A stretch of DNA of 14,760 nt, taken from positions 1-14,760 of the forward strand of contig JBFMHD010000057.1 of the NCBI GenBank assembly GCA_040752395.1, written 5' to 3'. The notes beneath the pieces are model-generated. The model did no database searches. It was not told the DNA's origin and saw nothing but the letters and a program-made list of their open reading frames with translations. This DNA is from JBFMHD01 sp040752395 [NCBI: Candidatus Hydrogenedentota bacterium] (GTDB taxonomy: Bacteria > JBFMHD01). Of the stretch, positions 13,378-14,760 are shown piece by piece (the first letter of the stretch is position 1; each line of letters starts with the position of its first letter). The position numbers and the translations under genes are program-made.

Positions 13378-14472
13378 TTATCTTGTTTCTTGCATCTTGC
13401 ATCTTTCGTTATCTTTCTTTTTGCCTAATTTTGAATATATTGACTTAAACTTTAAAAATACCTCCTTGCCTGATTCCGCTGACTCGTATATAGTATTAAT
13501 AAGCTCTAAGGATTTCCTTGCTTCTATACCATCTATAAGCGCTTTTCTGTTATCCTTTATACTTGAAAGAATGTTTAAATAAAATTGTTTATGATTATAA
13601 GCAAACTCGTCCGGGTTCTTACCCCATTCTTTGAAAACAATCTCGTCTTCTTCTTCTTCCTTCTCAAACTGCCATATCTTTAAATTATCGGTCGCAAACC
13701 CACCAATCTCAACACTGCCTCTTTCACCCAATATACTTAATGAACCCTCTATATCTTTAGGTCTTGTTGCAGTAGTGGCTTCTATAACACCTAAAGCACC
13801 GTTCTCAAATCTGAGTATAGCGACCCCTGTATCTTCGCACTCAATCGGTGCTAATCGCGTAGTAGTGTATGCTTTAACACTTAAAACATCACCCATCAGC
13901 CAGCCGAGTAAATCGATATGATGTGCAGCCTGATTGGTGATTACACCGCCATCCATAGCCCATGTCCCACGCCACGATGCGGATTTATAATAATCATCTC
14001 TTCTGCACCATCTCACCCTTACCGTACCAAGAACAAGTTTACCAAACCTGCCAGATTCAATAGCTCTTCTTAATGCAAGAACAGGCTTGTTAAACCTGTT
14101 CTGTTTTACTACAAAAATTCTTGTAGAGTTCTTATCACAAACCCTTATTAAGTCATCTGCATCTTTTAATGTTAATGCTAATGGTTTCTCAATAATAAGG
14201 TTTCTAACATAGGGAGAGACATTAATCCCTATCTCAGAATGCGTACCACTCGGCGTTAAGATACAGACGATATCAAGTTTCTCATTATTAACCATTTCTA
14301 TGTAATCTTTATAACATTTAAGTTCTGGTCTTTCTCTATTAAATTTTTCAAAGAGTGACGTATTTAGATCAGATAATGCTATGAGTCCCAACTCTTTAAT
14401 ACTATTTATTACAGCAAGATGCTTTTTAAATATCGTACCGCAACCTATAACACCAACTCTCAATCTCTCCAT
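13378..14472 (-). CDS. Gfo/Idh/MocA-family NAD(P)-dependent oxidoreductase
   Basis: A cytoplasmic dehydrogenase of the family that acts on sugars and nucleotide sugars, often for surface polysaccharide synthesis. The start used is ATG 14472 (364 aa), with GGAG 6 bp upstream; a TTG four codons earlier is less likely. The Rossmann dinucleotide motif is RVGVIGCGTIFKKH near residues 5-18. The family EKP lysine motif (IIEKPLAL) is near 95-97. The catalytic region, DGGVITNQAAHHIDLLGWLM, is near 174-193, with the conserved His and Asp. The C-terminal beta domain has GALGVIEATTATRP and LGERGSVEIGG. The final 18 residues (347-364, ending DNERCKMQETR) are translated CTTGCATCTT-type repeat DNA. It starts 24 bp after the upstream membrane-protein gene, suggesting an operon. 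The exact substrate cannot be read from sequence. Confidence 0.9.
   Translation of the reverse strand: MERLRVGVIGCGTIFKKHLAVINSIKELGLIALSDLNTSLFEKFNRERPELKCYKDYIEMVNNEKLDIVCILTPSGTHSEIGINVSPYVRNLIIEKPLALTLKDADDLIRVCDKNSTRIFVVKQNRFNKPVLALRRAIESGRFGKLVLGTVRVRWCRRDDYYKSASWRGTWAMDGGVITNQAAHHIDLLGWLMGDVLSVKAYTTTRLAPIECEDTGVAILRFENGALGVIEATTATRPKDIEGSLSILGERGSVEIGGFATDNLKIWQFEKEEEEDEIVFKEWGKNPDEFAYNHKQFYLNILSSIKDNRKALIDGIEARKSLELINTIYESAESGKEVFLKFKSIYSKLGKKKDNERCKMQETR
13381..13420. repeat. CTTGCATCTT repeat inside the oxidoreductase 3' end
   Basis: Units CTTGTTTCTTGCATCTTGCA and ATCTTTCGTTATCTTTCTTT. The 12-mer TCTTTCGTTATC (13402-13413) is the exact inverse of 167-178. It encodes the last residues of the oxidoreductase. 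Confidence 0.75.
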
Positions 14473-14496
14473 CTTTATCTCCAAAACTATACTCTC

Positions 14497-14760
14497 TCAA
14501 TTTTTATTAAACGCTGTCAATAGTTTATATAAAGAGATTATAAAAGTCAAAATACACACGATAAAAAAGAGTAATGCCGGAATGTTTACACCTTTGCTCA
14601 TTGTCAAGATAAAGAAAAGATCAGGCTCTGCACTACTTAATAGATACCTGATGTGACCGATATAAGGCGACCAGGTTAATTCATAAATTGTACTATGTCT
14701 CTGTGACTGAGCCCATTCTATATAATCCATAAAATTTACTAAAAAACCAGGTACCTGGAT
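14497..14760 (-). CDS. C-terminal end of a membrane protein (partial)
   Basis: The reading frame is open to the window edge, so the gene starts beyond it. At least 87 residues are seen: PGFLVNFMDYIEWAQSQRHS, then a LTWSPYIGHIRYLLSSAEPD region, and a hydrophobic span IPALLFFIVCILTFIISLYK near the C-terminus, followed by a short charged tail. The SP-x-IGHIRxL pattern next to a membrane helix recalls the ends of polytopic integral membrane proteins such as glycosyltransferase-type enzymes, but I do not recognise the family. It ends at TGA 14497-14499, 24 bp before the oxidoreductase ATG on the same strand. An internal ATG at 14730 is not the likely start because the frame continues upstream. Confidence 0.7.
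   Translation of the reverse strand: MQVPGFLVNFMDYIEWAQSQRHSTIYELTWSPYIGHIRYLLSSAEPDLFFILTMSKGVNIPALLFFIVCILTFIISLYKLLTAFNKN

Noticed and set aside
1-14760. CRISPR array, tRNA, rRNA
   Set aside because: No regular spacer-repeat array, and no cloverleaf or rRNA-like segment was seen. The tandem repeats are too short and degenerate for CRISPR.

Overview
The window (14.76 kb, AT-rich, one dominant coding strand) looks like a contig piece from an uncultivated flagellated Gram-negative bacterium. The evidence is a flagellar hook operon, a signal-peptide DUF4139 protein, a polysaccharide-type sugar dehydrogenase and intergenic DNA full of short degenerate tandem repeats. I cannot place the phylum. 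The style resembles candidate-phylum or Planctomycetes-like metagenome-assembled genomes, but that is an impression, not a result.

Layout. Positions 191-10061 (minus strand) hold a hook assembly operon in the order flgD, flgE copy 1 (1016 aa), fliK (623 aa), a TIGR02530-type flagellar operon protein, flgE copy 2 (1245 aa). Both FlgE proteins keep normal N- and C-terminal rod/hook ends, but their middles are far larger than the roughly 400 aa usual for FlgE and are built from repeated modules and an Asp-rich insert. FlgD caps the growing hook, FlgE is the hook subunit, FliK measures hook length and switches export specificity. Two hook proteins flanking one FliK suggest a composite or exchangeable hook. 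Candidate promoters are a sigma-28-like site before flgD and a sigma-70-like site before fliK.

Positions 10384-11571 (plus strand) hold two toxin-antitoxin-like modules in tandem: a PIN-domain toxin with a small partner, then a DUF4258 protein with a YgiT-type zinc-finger partner. Three of the four genes carry a one-base indel in an A-run, and the DUF4258 gene also has an in-frame TAG. The cluster is therefore probably decaying, although slippage-based expression is not excluded for two of the genes.

Positions 11572-11850 contain repeats, a 12-13 bp inverted repeat bounding about 90 bp, and a coding-like remnant. Positions 11851-14760 (minus strand) carry the C-terminal end of a membrane protein, a Gfo/Idh/MocA oxidoreductase and a secreted DUF4139 protein.

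A theme across the window is that the low-complexity repeats filling intergenic gaps also run into coding sequence. The C-terminal tails of the TIGR02530-type protein and of the oxidoreductase are both translated repeat DNA.
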